This document shows, piece after piece, positions 1 through 9,069 of a stretch of 64,000 nucleotides of DNA. The stretch is taken from contig JAXLST010000011.1 of NCBI GenBank assembly GCA_046330435.1, forward strand, positions 1-64,000, written 5' to 3'. The notes beneath the pieces were generated by a model. The model did not search any database. It worked only from the letters and a program-made list of their open reading frames with translations, and was not told where the DNA came from. The position numbers and the translations under genes are program-made. The stretch comes from Ga0077560 sp046330435 (GTDB lineage Bacteria > Actinomycetota > Thermoleophilia > Miltoncostaeales > Miltoncostaeaceae). The stretch's first letter is position 1, and each line of letters begins with the position of its first letter.

Positions 1-335
1 TTGAACCGCACCGACAGGTGGCCGTCGGACAGCGGCGATGCGGTCGCCACCACCCAGTAGGGCCGGCCGTCCTTGGTGCGGTTCTTCACGTAGGCGGCGA
101 CGGGCTCGCCGGCCTGGAGGTGGTCCCACAGGACCCGGAAGACCACCCGCGGCATGTCCGGGTGGCGCACCACGTTGTGTGCCCGGCCGGCCAGCTCCGC
201 GGTGTCGTACCCGGAGACCCGGGTGAAGACCGGGTTGCCGGTGCGGATGCGGCCCCCGGCGTCGGTGGTCGAGAAGAACAGCTCGTCGAGCCCGAAGCCC
301 TCGTCGCGGGCGGCGGGTGTGCGGGGGGTGTCCAT
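1..335 (-). CDS. PAS-domain sensor protein, N-terminal part (cut by window edge)
   Basis: The start is ATG at 333-335 on the minus strand, preceded by a GGAGG about 8 bases upstream; the gene runs off the left edge, so only about 111 residues are visible. They form a PAS domain of the Aer energy-taxis kind: FFSTTDAGGRIRTGNPVF, then a VSGYDTAEL stretch, HNVVRHPDMPRVVFRVLW, and KNRTKDGRPYWVVATASP. In Aer-like proteins this fold binds FAD or another small ligand and senses redox state or oxygen. The output domain (chemotaxis MCP, kinase or GGDEF) lies outside the window, so the pathway is unknown. The PAS call is secure; the flavin-binding role is inferred from the family. Confidence 0.8.
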   Translation of the reverse strand, partial: MDTPRTPAARDEGFGLDELFFSTTDAGGRIRTGNPVFTRVSGYDTAELAGRAHNVVRHPDMPRVVFRVLWDHLQAGEPVAAYVKNRTKDGRPYWVVATASPLSDGHLSVRF

Positions 336-470
336 CGGGGCCGTGCCTCCAGCGGTTCAGCAGACGAAATCGTCCATCCCACTGAAGGTGTCGGGCGTGC
401 CTCGCACGGACCTGAGCGGCGGGGGATCCCCGATGGGCCGCGGCGGCCGCCCGGCGATATCGTCGTGCAC

Positions 471-1091
471 GTGGAGGCGCACCCTCACGGACCCGCCAGC
501 CGCACCACCTGGCGGGGGCGGGGACGGGCCGCGGGGCGGTTCGACGCGCACGTCCGGCGGCCGTTCGCGGCGGTGATGCTGGCGGCCACGCTGGTGCTCA
601 TCCCGTGGGTGGTGCTGTACGTGAGCCGCCTCCCGGAGCGGCACGTCATCGAGCACTGGGCCACCGCGTGGACCGGGTTCGACCTGGTGCTCGCCGCGCT
701 GCTGGGGGCCACGGCGTGGGCCGCGTTCGCGGGACGGCAGATCATCGTGCCGATCCTGGTGGCCACCGCGACGATGCTGGCCTGCGACGCGTGGTTCGAC
801 GTCGTGACCTCCTGGGGCACCGACGACGCCTGGCTGTCGATCCTCACCGGCGCCGTGGTCGAGGTGCCGCTGGCGCTCTCGTTCCTCGTGCTGGCCCGGC
901 GGCTCGTGCTGGCCGCGACCGCCGCGGTGCGACCGTCGACGGACGGGCTGCCGTTGCGCCGCATCCCCCTCCCCGACGCGGTGACGCGCACCGCCGCGCG
1001 GGACGAGTCGGACCGCCTGGAGGCCGCGGTCCGCGCGCTGCCCGAAGACGAGCGCGCGGACCTGCTGCGGCGGCTGGGCGCCGGGGGCTGA
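471..1091 (+). CDS. Four-helix integral membrane protein of unknown function
   Basis: About 206 residues from GTG 471 (GTG 465 in frame is equally possible, and GTG 573/ATG 576 would cut the first helix short; none has a clear ribosome site). Four hydrophobic segments are visible: one around VMLAATLVLIPWVVLYVS, one around FDLVLAALLGATAWAAF, one around IIVPILVATATMLACDAWF, and one around ILTGAVVEVPLALSFLVLA. A hydrophilic C-terminal tail ends in a short charged helix (DESDRLEAAVRALPEDERAD). I recall similar unnamed membrane proteins in high-GC actinobacteria but no function. It is divergent from the PAS gene and followed by an unrelated exported protein. Confidence 0.6.
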   Translation: MEAHPHGPASRTTWRGRGRAAGRFDAHVRRPFAAVMLAATLVLIPWVVLYVSRLPERHVIEHWATAWTGFDLVLAALLGATAWAAFAGRQIIVPILVATATMLACDAWFDVVTSWGTDDAWLSILTGAVVEVPLALSFLVLARRLVLAATAAVRPSTDGLPLRRIPLPDAVTRTAARDESDRLEAAVRALPEDERADLLRRLGAGG

Positions 1092-1229
1092 CCGGCGCGC
1101 AGGGATGACGCGGTTCATCCCTCGGGCATCTGGTCGCCCGCGCGCGCTGCGGGGAGGCTGCCGCCCCATCCGGTGATGCGGCGGTCCGGCGCCCGTCCCG
1201 GCGTGGTCCACGACGACGAGGGGTGAGGG

Positions 1230-1919
1230 ATGCGCGGTGCGCTGTTGCTGGCGGGGGCGGTGATCGCCGTGGGGGCGGTCGCGGCGTCCGCGACGACCGG
1301 CGGGAACGGCACGGTGAGGGCGTGCGTGGCCACGAAGAGCTCCGTCGCGCGCATCGTCCCGGCCGGCCAGGCGTGCCGGCCGAACGAGCGGACGGTGACC
1401 TGGAACCAGGCGGGCCCGCAGGGCCCCCGCGGCCTCACCGGACCGGCGGGTCCGAAGGGTGACACCGGGGGACGGGGCCCGGCGGGCCCTGCGGGTCCGG
1501 CCGGTCCCGCGGGCCCTGCGGGCGCCGTCGGGCCGGCGGGCGTCTCGTCGGCGCGCTTCGGGTTCGGCGCCGGCTCGACCGGCGCGGCCGACGACCTGGT
1601 CGTCATGCCGGTCGAACCCGGCAGCTGGCTGCTCTTCGCGACCGTGCGCATCACGGCCGGCGCGCTCATCTCCGGGGCGGCCCCACGCTACGCGCCGGTC
1701 ACGTGCCTTCTGCGGGTCAACGGCGGCGTCGTCGGCGTGGCGAACATGACGATCGCCCAGCTCGACGCGCCCGGGGCGCCCACGGGCACCCTCAGCTTCA
1801 GCGGCGGCACGTTCGTGCCGGCCGGGGCCGCCCGGTTCGCCTCCCTCAGCTGCTCCAGCTCATCCGCGGTGACCTATGACGCCACGCTGCTGCGGATGCA
1901 GATCGGCGGCTTCAACTAG
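1230..1919 (+). CDS. Exported collagen-like (Gly-X-Y repeat) protein
   Basis: 229 residues from ATG 1230. Residues 1-21 form an Ala-rich signal peptide. A short region with two cysteines (C32, C49) follows, then an uninterrupted Gly-X-Y run from about residue 62 to 106, including several consecutive GPA triplets. The C-terminal ~120 residues (from FGFGAGSTGAADD) look like a beta-sandwich head, the usual layout of bacterial collagen-like surface proteins in which the head drives trimer formation. Bacterial collagens are secreted or cell-wall-attached triple helices; no sortase motif or C-terminal anchor is present. Role (adhesion or matrix) is inference. The gene stands alone and ends at a hairpin shared with the convergent ABC-F gene. 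Confidence 0.75.
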   Translation: MRGALLLAGAVIAVGAVAASATTGGNGTVRACVATKSSVARIVPAGQACRPNERTVTWNQAGPQGPRGLTGPAGPKGDTGGRGPAGPAGPAGPAGPAGAVGPAGVSSARFGFGAGSTGAADDLVVMPVEPGSWLLFATVRITAGALISGAAPRYAPVTCLLRVNGGVVGVANMTIAQLDAPGAPTGTLSFSGGTFVPAGAARFASLSCSSSSAVTYDATLLRMQIGGFN

Positions 1920-1930
1920 CCCCCGCGACG

Positions 1931-1953
1931 GGCGGGCCGCCCACCGGCCCGCC
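1931..1953. terminator. Bidirectional hairpin terminator
   Basis: An 8-bp perfect GC stem (GGCGGGCC at 1931-1938, GGCCCGCC at 1946-1953) with a 7-base loop lies in the 38-bp gap between the stops of two convergent genes (collagen-like and ABC-F). There is no U-tract, which is common in very GC-rich actinobacteria. Confidence 0.6.
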
Positions 1954-1957
1954 CGGC

Positions 1958-3589
<1,632 letters not shown>

Positions 3590-3682
3590 GGCGGCAGCGT
3601 GGCACACGGGCGGCACCGCGGCGCTCGCCACCCCCCGGCCGCTGTGGGAGGCTGAGTCGGCATTCCCCTCGCCGGCACCCGC

Positions 3683-4603
3683 ATGGAACTGGATGTGACC
3701 GCCCCCGAACCGGTCGTCGCCGACGGCCTCGTGAAGACCTACGGCGACCTCCGGGCCGTCGACGGCGTGTCGCTGCGCGTCGCGCGCGGCGAGACGTTCG
3801 GGCTCCTGGGCCCGAACGGCGCCGGCAAGACCACCACCCTGGAGATGCTGGAGGGCCTGCGGGAGCCGGATGCGGGCACCGTCCGCCTGCTGGGGGAGCC
3901 CCCGTGGCCGCGCAACCTGGGGCTGCTCCCCCGCATCGGCGTTCAGCTGCAGGCCACCTCGTTCTTCGACCGCCTCACGGCGCGGGAGCAGCTCCGGACC
4001 TTCGCGAGCCTCTACGGGGTGGGCGCCCGCCGCGTGGAGGAGACGCTGGCGCTGGTGGGCCTCGACGAGAAGGCCGGCACCCGCACCGAGAAGCTCTCGG
4101 GCGGGCAGGCCCAACGCCTGTCGATCGCCTGCGCGATCGTCCACGACCCGGAGCTGGTCTTCCTGGACGAGCCCACCACCGGGCTGGACCCGCAGGCCCG
4201 CCGCAACCTGTGGGAGCTCATCCGGGCGATCGCCGCGCGCGGCCACACGATCCTGCTGAGCACCCACTACCTGGACGAGGCGGAGTCCCTGTGTGACCGC
4301 GTCGCGATCATGGACCGCGGCAGGATCCTCGCGATGGACTCCCCCGCGCGCCTGGTGCGGGACCTGGACGCCCCCGTGCGGATCGGCGTGGCGGCCGGGG
4401 CCCTGGACGCGGCGGACGCCGCGGCGCTCCCCGGCGTCACGCGGGTGAGCACCGACGGCGGGACCCTCACCATCGAGACCCGCACGCCCGACGCCGTGCT
4501 GCCGGAGATCAGCCGCCGGGGTGCGCTCGCCGGGCTGCGGGTGCACGGCGCGACCCTCGAGGACGTGTTCCTGCAGCTCACGGGCCGGGAGTACCGGGAG
4601 TGA
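3683..4603 (+). CDS. ABC-2 exporter, ATP-binding subunit
   Basis: 306 residues from ATG 3683. A single nucleotide-binding domain (about residues 7-220) has Walker A GPNGAGKTTT, signature LSGGQAQR, Walker B LVFLDEPTTGLD and the H-loop LSTHYLDEAE. The ~80-residue C-terminal extension is typical of DrrA/CcmA-type exporter ATPases. Its stop overlaps the start of the permease gene by four bases (GTGA), so the two are translationally coupled and form one exporter, probably with a dimer of each. Drug or lipid export is the family expectation; the substrate is not visible from sequence. Confidence 0.9.
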   Translation: MELDVTAPEPVVADGLVKTYGDLRAVDGVSLRVARGETFGLLGPNGAGKTTTLEMLEGLREPDAGTVRLLGEPPWPRNLGLLPRIGVQLQATSFFDRLTAREQLRTFASLYGVGARRVEETLALVGLDEKAGTRTEKLSGGQAQRLSIACAIVHDPELVFLDEPTTGLDPQARRNLWELIRAIAARGHTILLSTHYLDEAESLCDRVAIMDRGRILAMDSPARLVRDLDAPVRIGVAAGALDAADAAALPGVTRVSTDGGTLTIETRTPDAVLPEISRRGALAGLRVHGATLEDVFLQLTGREYRE

Positions 4604-5655
4604 GCCGCCGCCGGGTCGCCGAGCTGTTCCGGGCGCAGGCCCTCGCCTTCACCCGCGACCGCACCGCGTTGTTCTTCACGTTCCTGTTCCCGCTGATGTT
4701 CCTCATCGTGTTCGGGTTGCTGTTCAGCGACGGCAACTCCTCGCGTCCCACGCTGCTGGTGTCCGGGCACGGGGCCGTCGTGGACCACCTGCCCGGGGAC
4801 GTGCTGAAGGTGAAGCGGGTCGACGACCCCGCGAAGGCCCTGCGGTCGGTGCGCGACGGCGACGAGCCCGCGTACCTCTCCCAGGACGGCGACCGGGTGA
4901 CGCTCGTGTACGCCGCGTCGGACCAGGTGCAGGGCGCCACCATCCGCGGCATCGTCGCCTCGGTCGTGGACACCGCGAACCTGCGGGCGCTGGGCGCGTC
5001 CACCCCGCCAATCGCCCTCGAGGCCCGGCAGGTGGAGGACGAGTCGCTGTCGGCGATCGAGTTCCTCACGCCCGGCCTGCTGGGGTGGGCGATCGCGACG
5101 TCGGCGGTGTTCGGCGCCGCGCTCACGTTCGTCACCTGGCGGGACAAGCGCGTGCTTCGGCGCATGCGCCTGTCACCGGTGCGCCTCCCGGAGATCGCCC
5201 TGTCCAGGGTGTCGCTGTCGCTCGCCATCGGGATGGGCCAGGTGGTCGTCTACATCGTGGTCGCCCGGGTCCTGTTCGGGTTGTCGCCCACCTCCTCGTG
5301 GTGGATGTGCTTCCCGCTCGCCGCGGCGGGGACCCTGGCGTTCCTGTCGGTGGGCCTGCTGGTGGGTGCGTTCTCGAAGACCGCGGAGGCCGCCAGCGCC
5401 GTGTCGAACCTCATCGTGCTGCCCATGGCGTTCCTGTCCGGCTCGTTCTTCCCGCTGGACGGCGCCCCGGGCTGGGTGCAGGCGGTCTCCAAGGCGCTGC
5501 CGATGCGGCACCTCATCGACGGGCTCACCGACACCATGGTGCGCGGACGGGGTCCCGCCTCCGCGCTGCCGGCGATCGGCATCTGCCTGGCGTTCGCCGC
5601 AGTCCTCGCCGGGATCGCGACCCTCCCCCGGGTCTTCCGGTGGGACGCGGCCTGA
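4600..5655 (+). CDS. ABC-2 exporter, membrane permease
   Basis: 351 residues from GTG 4600, overlapping the ATPase gene by GTGA. It has an N-terminal cytoplasmic stretch, a first membrane helix around LFFTFLFPLMFLIVFGLL, then a ~130-residue extracytoplasmic domain, and five further hydrophobic segments from about residue 155 on (for example SVGLLVGAFSKTAEAASAVS and IVLPMAFLSGSFFPLDGAP). The GSFFPLDGAPGWVQ motif near the last helices is typical of ABC2_membrane permeases. It works with the preceding ATPase as an exporter in the cell membrane. No substrate can be assigned. Confidence 0.88.
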   Translation: MSRRRVAELFRAQALAFTRDRTALFFTFLFPLMFLIVFGLLFSDGNSSRPTLLVSGHGAVVDHLPGDVLKVKRVDDPAKALRSVRDGDEPAYLSQDGDRVTLVYAASDQVQGATIRGIVASVVDTANLRALGASTPPIALEARQVEDESLSAIEFLTPGLLGWAIATSAVFGAALTFVTWRDKRVLRRMRLSPVRLPEIALSRVSLSLAIGMGQVVVYIVVARVLFGLSPTSSWWMCFPLAAAGTLAFLSVGLLVGAFSKTAEAASAVSNLIVLPMAFLSGSFFPLDGAPGWVQAVSKALPMRHLIDGLTDTMVRGRGPASALPAIGICLAFAAVLAGIATLPRVFRWDAA

Positions 5656-5677
5656 CCGCGCCCCCTCTGTCGTCGCG

Positions 5678-5706
5678 TTGACACATGGCACGTCGCGCGG
5701 GTGAAT
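5678..5706 (+). promoter_or_regulatory. Candidate sigma-70-type promoter for the PD40 gene
   Basis: A perfect -35 hexamer TTGACA (5678-5683) is followed after exactly 17 bases by GTGAAT (5701-5706), which keeps three of six -10 consensus bases. It lies 64 bases before the ATG at 5770, downstream of the exporter operon. Confidence 0.45.
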
Positions 5707-5769
5707 GAGCCACGGGGCGCCCGCTCGTACGGTCGGGATGCACACCGGAGCCGATCACTGGAGCCCACC

Positions 5770-7644
5770 ATGCGCCGCCGAACCGCACTCGCACTCGCCG
5801 CCCTGCTCACCGCCGGTGCCGCCGCCGGCGTCGCCGCGACCGGCGACGGCACCCGCGTGAGCGTCTCCGACGCCGGGGCCGAGGCGAACGCCGCCGCCGA
5901 GGGCACCGCGCTGTCGGCCGACGGCCGTTTCGTGGCGTTCGCGAGCACCGCCAAGCTCACCGCCGCCGACACGAACGGCAAGAAGCAGCTGTACGTGCGG
6001 GACCGGCAGACCGGGCGCACCCTCCTGGCATCCGCGAACGCGGCGGGCGCCGCCGGGAACGGCGACGTGAACCCCGGCGACTCGTTCAACACCTTCTTCG
6101 ACATCACCGGCGACGGCCGGTACGCGGTGTTCGTGAGCGCGGCGACCAACCTCGCCGGCGAGACCACCCCCAACGGGGGCGTGTTCCGCAAGGACCTGCA
6201 GACCGGCGCCGTCACCCTGGTGTCGGTCAACAGCGCCGGCCAGCAGGCGAACGCCGCCGTCGCGGGGGACCCCAGCGTCTCGGGCGACGGCACCCGCGTG
6301 GCGTTCACCACGGGCACCGCGACGAACCTCTTCACCGGCGACTCCGGGGTCGCGTCCGACGTCGTGCTGCGTGACATCGCCGCCGGCACGACGGTGCTGG
6401 TGAGCAGGAGCACCTCCGGCGCGCAGGCCAACGGCACCAGCGAGCGCCCGTCGATCAGCGCCGACGGCCGCGTGGTGGCGTTCGAGGCGGTGCTGGACAG
6501 CACCAACCTCTTCGACGGCGACACCAACAACGCGAACGACATCGTCGTGCGGGACCTGGCGAAGGGCACGACCGTCCCGGCCGGCGTCGCCGCCGACGGG
6601 ACCGTGAAGGGCGGGAACATCCCGGACATCTCCGGTGACGGCCGGTACGTGGTGTTCCAGACCTCCGACTCCCTCGACCCGGTCAACGACGCGAGCGGCG
6701 CCGACGTGTACCGCCGCGACCTCCGCTCGGGCGTCACCACGCTGGTGTCGGCCCGCACCGGCGCGGACGGCCGCGGCAACGGCGACTCCCGCATCGCGTC
6801 GATCTCCGCGGACGGCACGCGGGTGGCGTTCGAGTCCGCCGCCACCGACCTGACGGCCGCCGACGGGAACGCCGCCACCAACGACGTCTACGTCCGCGAC
6901 GTCGCCGCCCGCACCACCGTGCGCGGGAGCGCCCGCGCCGACGGGACCCAGGCGGACAACGCCTCCGCGACCGGGGTCGTCGCGCCGAACGGCGGGCCCG
7001 TGACCTTCATCTACGACGACGCCGGCAACAAGCCGTTCGCGACGGGCGACCTCAACCTGCTGCCCGACGTGTTCCTGAAGGAGCTCGCGGCGTCGGACAC
7101 GACCGGTCCGGCGATCACCGTCAACGGCCCCGCCGCGCCGGTGGCCGGCGACACCGCCCAGCTCACGGGCACCGTCGCCGACCCGTCCGGCGTCGCCGCC
7201 CTGACCATGGACGGCACCGCCGTGCCGGTCGCCGCGGACGGCACCTTCAGCGCCACCGTCCGGCTCGGCGCGGCGGGCACCGCGACCACCGCCACCCTCA
7301 CGGCGCGCGACGGCGCCGGCGTCACCTCCACGGCCGCCCGGACGATCACCAGGGCCCGGGGTGCGGGGACCGCGGCGCCGAAGGCGACGGCCCTCAAGGT
7401 CACCCGCCGCGGCAACCGCGTGACGCTGCGGTTCCGCCTGACCGCCCGCGCGACGGTCACGGTGCGCGTCCTGCGCGCCGGCAGGCCCGCCGGCCCGGCC
7501 GTCACCCGCCGCCTCGCCCCCGGCACGCGCACCCTGGTGGTCCGCCTCCCGCGCGTCCGGCCCGGCGCCCACCGCGTGGTGGTCACCGTCCGCGCCGGCG
7601 GCCGCAGCACCACCGCCGCCACGCGGTTCACCGTCCGCGGCTGA
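5770..7644 (+). CDS. Secreted PD40/TolB-like beta-propeller protein with Ig-like domain
   Basis: 624 residues from ATG 5770; in-frame codons further upstream overlap the promoter. Residues 1-24 are a signal peptide. Residues ~30-435 contain about six to seven repeats of the pattern ISADGRVVAFEA ... TNL ... ND(I/V)(V/Y)VRD ... TTLVS, the PD40/TolB propeller blade. Residues ~442-527 (TGPAITVNGPAAPVAGDTAQ onward) form an Ig-like bacterial domain, and a Thr/Arg-rich beta domain makes up the last ~85 residues. There are no membrane anchor or catalytic residues. Such proteins are common in actinobacterial secretomes; binding of a cell-surface or extracellular partner is a guess. It is monocistronic, ending at a long hairpin. 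Confidence 0.8.
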   Translation: MRRRTALALAALLTAGAAAGVAATGDGTRVSVSDAGAEANAAAEGTALSADGRFVAFASTAKLTAADTNGKKQLYVRDRQTGRTLLASANAAGAAGNGDVNPGDSFNTFFDITGDGRYAVFVSAATNLAGETTPNGGVFRKDLQTGAVTLVSVNSAGQQANAAVAGDPSVSGDGTRVAFTTGTATNLFTGDSGVASDVVLRDIAAGTTVLVSRSTSGAQANGTSERPSISADGRVVAFEAVLDSTNLFDGDTNNANDIVVRDLAKGTTVPAGVAADGTVKGGNIPDISGDGRYVVFQTSDSLDPVNDASGADVYRRDLRSGVTTLVSARTGADGRGNGDSRIASISADGTRVAFESAATDLTAADGNAATNDVYVRDVAARTTVRGSARADGTQADNASATGVVAPNGGPVTFIYDDAGNKPFATGDLNLLPDVFLKELAASDTTGPAITVNGPAAPVAGDTAQLTGTVADPSGVAALTMDGTAVPVAADGTFSATVRLGAAGTATTATLTARDGAGVTSTAARTITRARGAGTAAPKATALKVTRRGNRVTLRFRLTARATVTVRVLRAGRPAGPAVTRRLAPGTRTLVVRLPRVRPGAHRVVVTVRAGGRSTTAATRFTVRG

Positions 7645-7652
7645 CACGCGAA

Positions 7653-7697
7653 GGTCGGTGACGGCCGGCGGTCATCCGCCGTCGCCCGTCACCGACC
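7653..7697. terminator. Long hairpin terminator between convergent genes
   Basis: A 12-bp perfect stem (GGTCGGTGACGG at 7653-7664, CCGTCACCGACC at 7686-7697) encloses a second 5-bp stem (GGCGG 7667-7671, CCGCC 7676-7680) with a TCAT loop. It sits just after the PD40 gene stop and covers the last codons of the convergent DUF6457 gene, so that gene's coding end doubles as a terminator. Confidence 0.65.
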
Positions 7698-7890
7698 GCG
7701 CGAGCCGTAGCGCGTCCTGGGCGCTGACACCGCAGCGGGCGGCCATCCAGCACGCCACCGGCGCCGCGCGCCGCTCCGACGCGTGCGCCGCGACGCCGGC
7801 CAGCTGCAGCAGCAGCCCGAACTCCTCGTCGTCGGGGGCCGGCACGCCCAGCAGCGCCGAGTACGCCTCCAGCCATTCACGATCCGTCAT
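7672..7890 (-). CDS. DUF6457 family small protein
   Basis: 72 residues from ATG at 7888-7890, with GGGAGGAC five bases upstream. The sequence (WLEAYSALLGVPAPDDEEF, LLQLAGVAAHASERRAAP, ACWMAARCGVSAQDALRLA) matches the DUF6457 pattern as I remember it: a small, all-helical, soluble protein of unknown function found in actinobacteria, often near molybdenum-cofactor genes. Here a molybdoenzyme operon lies about 1.1 kb away, which agrees with that association but does not prove a link. It is divergent from the Fe-S-type regulator at 7933. Confidence 0.72.
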   Translation of the reverse strand: MTDREWLEAYSALLGVPAPDDEEFGLLLQLAGVAAHASERRAAPVACWMAARCGVSAQDALRLARSVTGDGG

Positions 7891-7932
7891 GCGTCCTCCC
7901 TCGTCCCCGGGGGGCTATGTTCAGACGTGCAG

Positions 7933-8622
7933 ATGCAGCACTCCGCGACCCCCGTCCCCCCGCCCGGAGTCGCCGCCGCGGCGGCGTTGGCCCATGAGTC
8001 CAGGCGGGCGATCGCCCGCCACCTGGGCGGCACGCCGCACGGGCTGACCGTGGCCGAGCTCACCGGGCGGATGGGGCTGCACCCCAACGCCGTGCGCGCC
8101 CACCTGAAGGTGATGGCGGCGGCGGGGGTCGTGAGCGCCACAGTCGACCTGCCGCGCGGGCGAGGACGCCCGGGAACCCGGTACGTGATCGCCGACGCCG
8201 AGGCGATCCGCACCGCGGCGCACCAGGAGCTCGTTCGCATGCTCGTGACGGCGCTGGTCGCGGTGGACGCCGACGCGGAGACCCTTGAGCGGATCGGCCG
8301 CGAGCACGGCGCGGCGCTGCTCGACCGTCCTGACCGCGCGGGGATCCCCGCCGTGCTCGCCGGACTGGGCTTCGCGCCGCACGAGACCACGTCCGCGGCG
8401 GGCGCCGCCGCGGGGCGCATGGACCTCCGGCTCGGGAACTGCCCCTTCCGGGATGCCGTGACGAGCCCAGGCGGATCGGCGGTGTGCACCCTCCACCGCG
8501 GGGTGATGGCCGGGATGGCCGGGTCGGTCGCCGGTGGCCGGCTCGAGGAGTTCACGCCGCACGAACCGGTCGCCGCGGGCTGCACCGCCCGCTTCACGGG
8601 ACTTCCGGCCGCGCCGGGCTGA
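7933..8622 (+). CDS. ArsR/SufR-like winged-helix regulator with candidate Fe-S cysteines
   Basis: 229 residues from ATG 7933; GTG 7927 is also in frame. No ribosome site is visible, so the message may be leaderless. The N-terminal winged helix (about 15-95; LTVAELTGRMGLHPNAVRAH is the recognition region, then GRGRPGTRYVI as wing) belongs to the COG2345 group that includes SufR. The C-terminal half keeps three cysteines at 170 (NCPF), 185 (VCTLHRG) and 217 (GCTARF), spaced much like the Fe-S cluster ligands of SufR. It probably senses Fe-S status, redox state or nitric oxide; candidate targets are the neighbouring DUF59 and molybdoenzyme genes. It ends convergently, overlapping the DUF59 gene by 29 bases. 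Confidence 0.7.
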   Translation: MQHSATPVPPPGVAAAAALAHESRRAIARHLGGTPHGLTVAELTGRMGLHPNAVRAHLKVMAAAGVVSATVDLPRGRGRPGTRYVIADAEAIRTAAHQELVRMLVTALVAVDADAETLERIGREHGAALLDRPDRAGIPAVLAGLGFAPHETTSAAGAAAGRMDLRLGNCPFRDAVTSPGGSAVCTLHRGVMAGMAGSVAGGRLEEFTPHEPVAAGCTARFTGLPAAPG

Positions 8623-8947
8623 CCGGCGCCGGGGCGTTCCGCACCTCATCGCGGAACACCGGGCGGGCGAGCGCCGCGAGCGCCTCCGGTGTCGCGTGCC
8701 TCGGGTCCCACCGCGGCTCCCACACCACCTCGACGTCCACCTGGGGGCCGCCCGGCCGCCACACGGCGCATTCCACGGCGTCGGTGATGAGCGGGACGGG
8801 GGACCGGCGGCTCACCATCGCGATGCGCACCACGACGCGCTCCGGCCCCGCGACCACCTCACGGACGAGCCCCAGGTCGACGATGCCCGCGCCGATCTCC
8901 GGCTCGCGCACGGCCCGCAGGCGCTCCATGACCTCGTCCACGTGCAT
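8594..8947 (-). CDS. DUF59/MIP18 family Fe-S assembly-type protein
   Basis: 117 residues from ATG at 8945-8947. The N-terminal ~80 residues show the MIP18/SufT/PaaD pattern: MERLRAVREPEIGAGIVDLG then LVREV..., and a SPVPLITDAVECAVW segment. Members help mature Fe-S proteins (SufT) or assemble oxygenase complexes (PaaD). The usual cysteine of MIP18 proteins appears to be the one in AVECAVW. It is divergent from the molybdoenzyme operon, which encodes at least five predicted Fe-S clusters, so a maturation role for that enzyme is an attractive inference. The last residues overlap the convergent regulator gene. Confidence 0.75.
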   Translation of the reverse strand: MHVDEVMERLRAVREPEIGAGIVDLGLVREVVAGPERVVVRIAMVSRRSPVPLITDAVECAVWRPGGPQVDVEVVWEPRWDPRHATPEALAALARPVFRDEVRNAPAPVSPARPEVP

Positions 8948-8992
8948 GGCGCAATCGTCCCGTCCCGCTGACCGGACAGGGAGACGACGGAC

Positions 8993-9040
8993 GTCCCGTG
9001 CACTCGGGACAATTCACACAATAGTTGTTGTGGAAAATAG
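8993..9040. promoter_or_regulatory. Control region of the molybdoenzyme operon: inverted repeat plus AT-rich box
   Basis: The 122-bp gap between the divergent DUF59 and alpha-subunit genes contains an inverted repeat GTCCCG-N6-CGGGAC (8993-9010), then an AT-rich stretch (9011-9040) that stands out from its surroundings. The stretch includes CACACAATAGTTGTTG, nearly repeated in the promoter of the SQR operon, and the short symmetric ACAATAGTTGT. A TTCACA at 9013 could be a -35, but no good -10 follows. The regulator is unknown. Confidence 0.5.
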
Positions 9041-9069
9041 CCCCACAGCCATTGGCGACGGGGGGCGAC

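Noticed and set aside
3590..4546. N-terminal extension of the ABC-F gene by up to 319 codons
   Set aside because: The extension is antisense to the exporter ATPase gene and unlike any ABC-F N-terminus.
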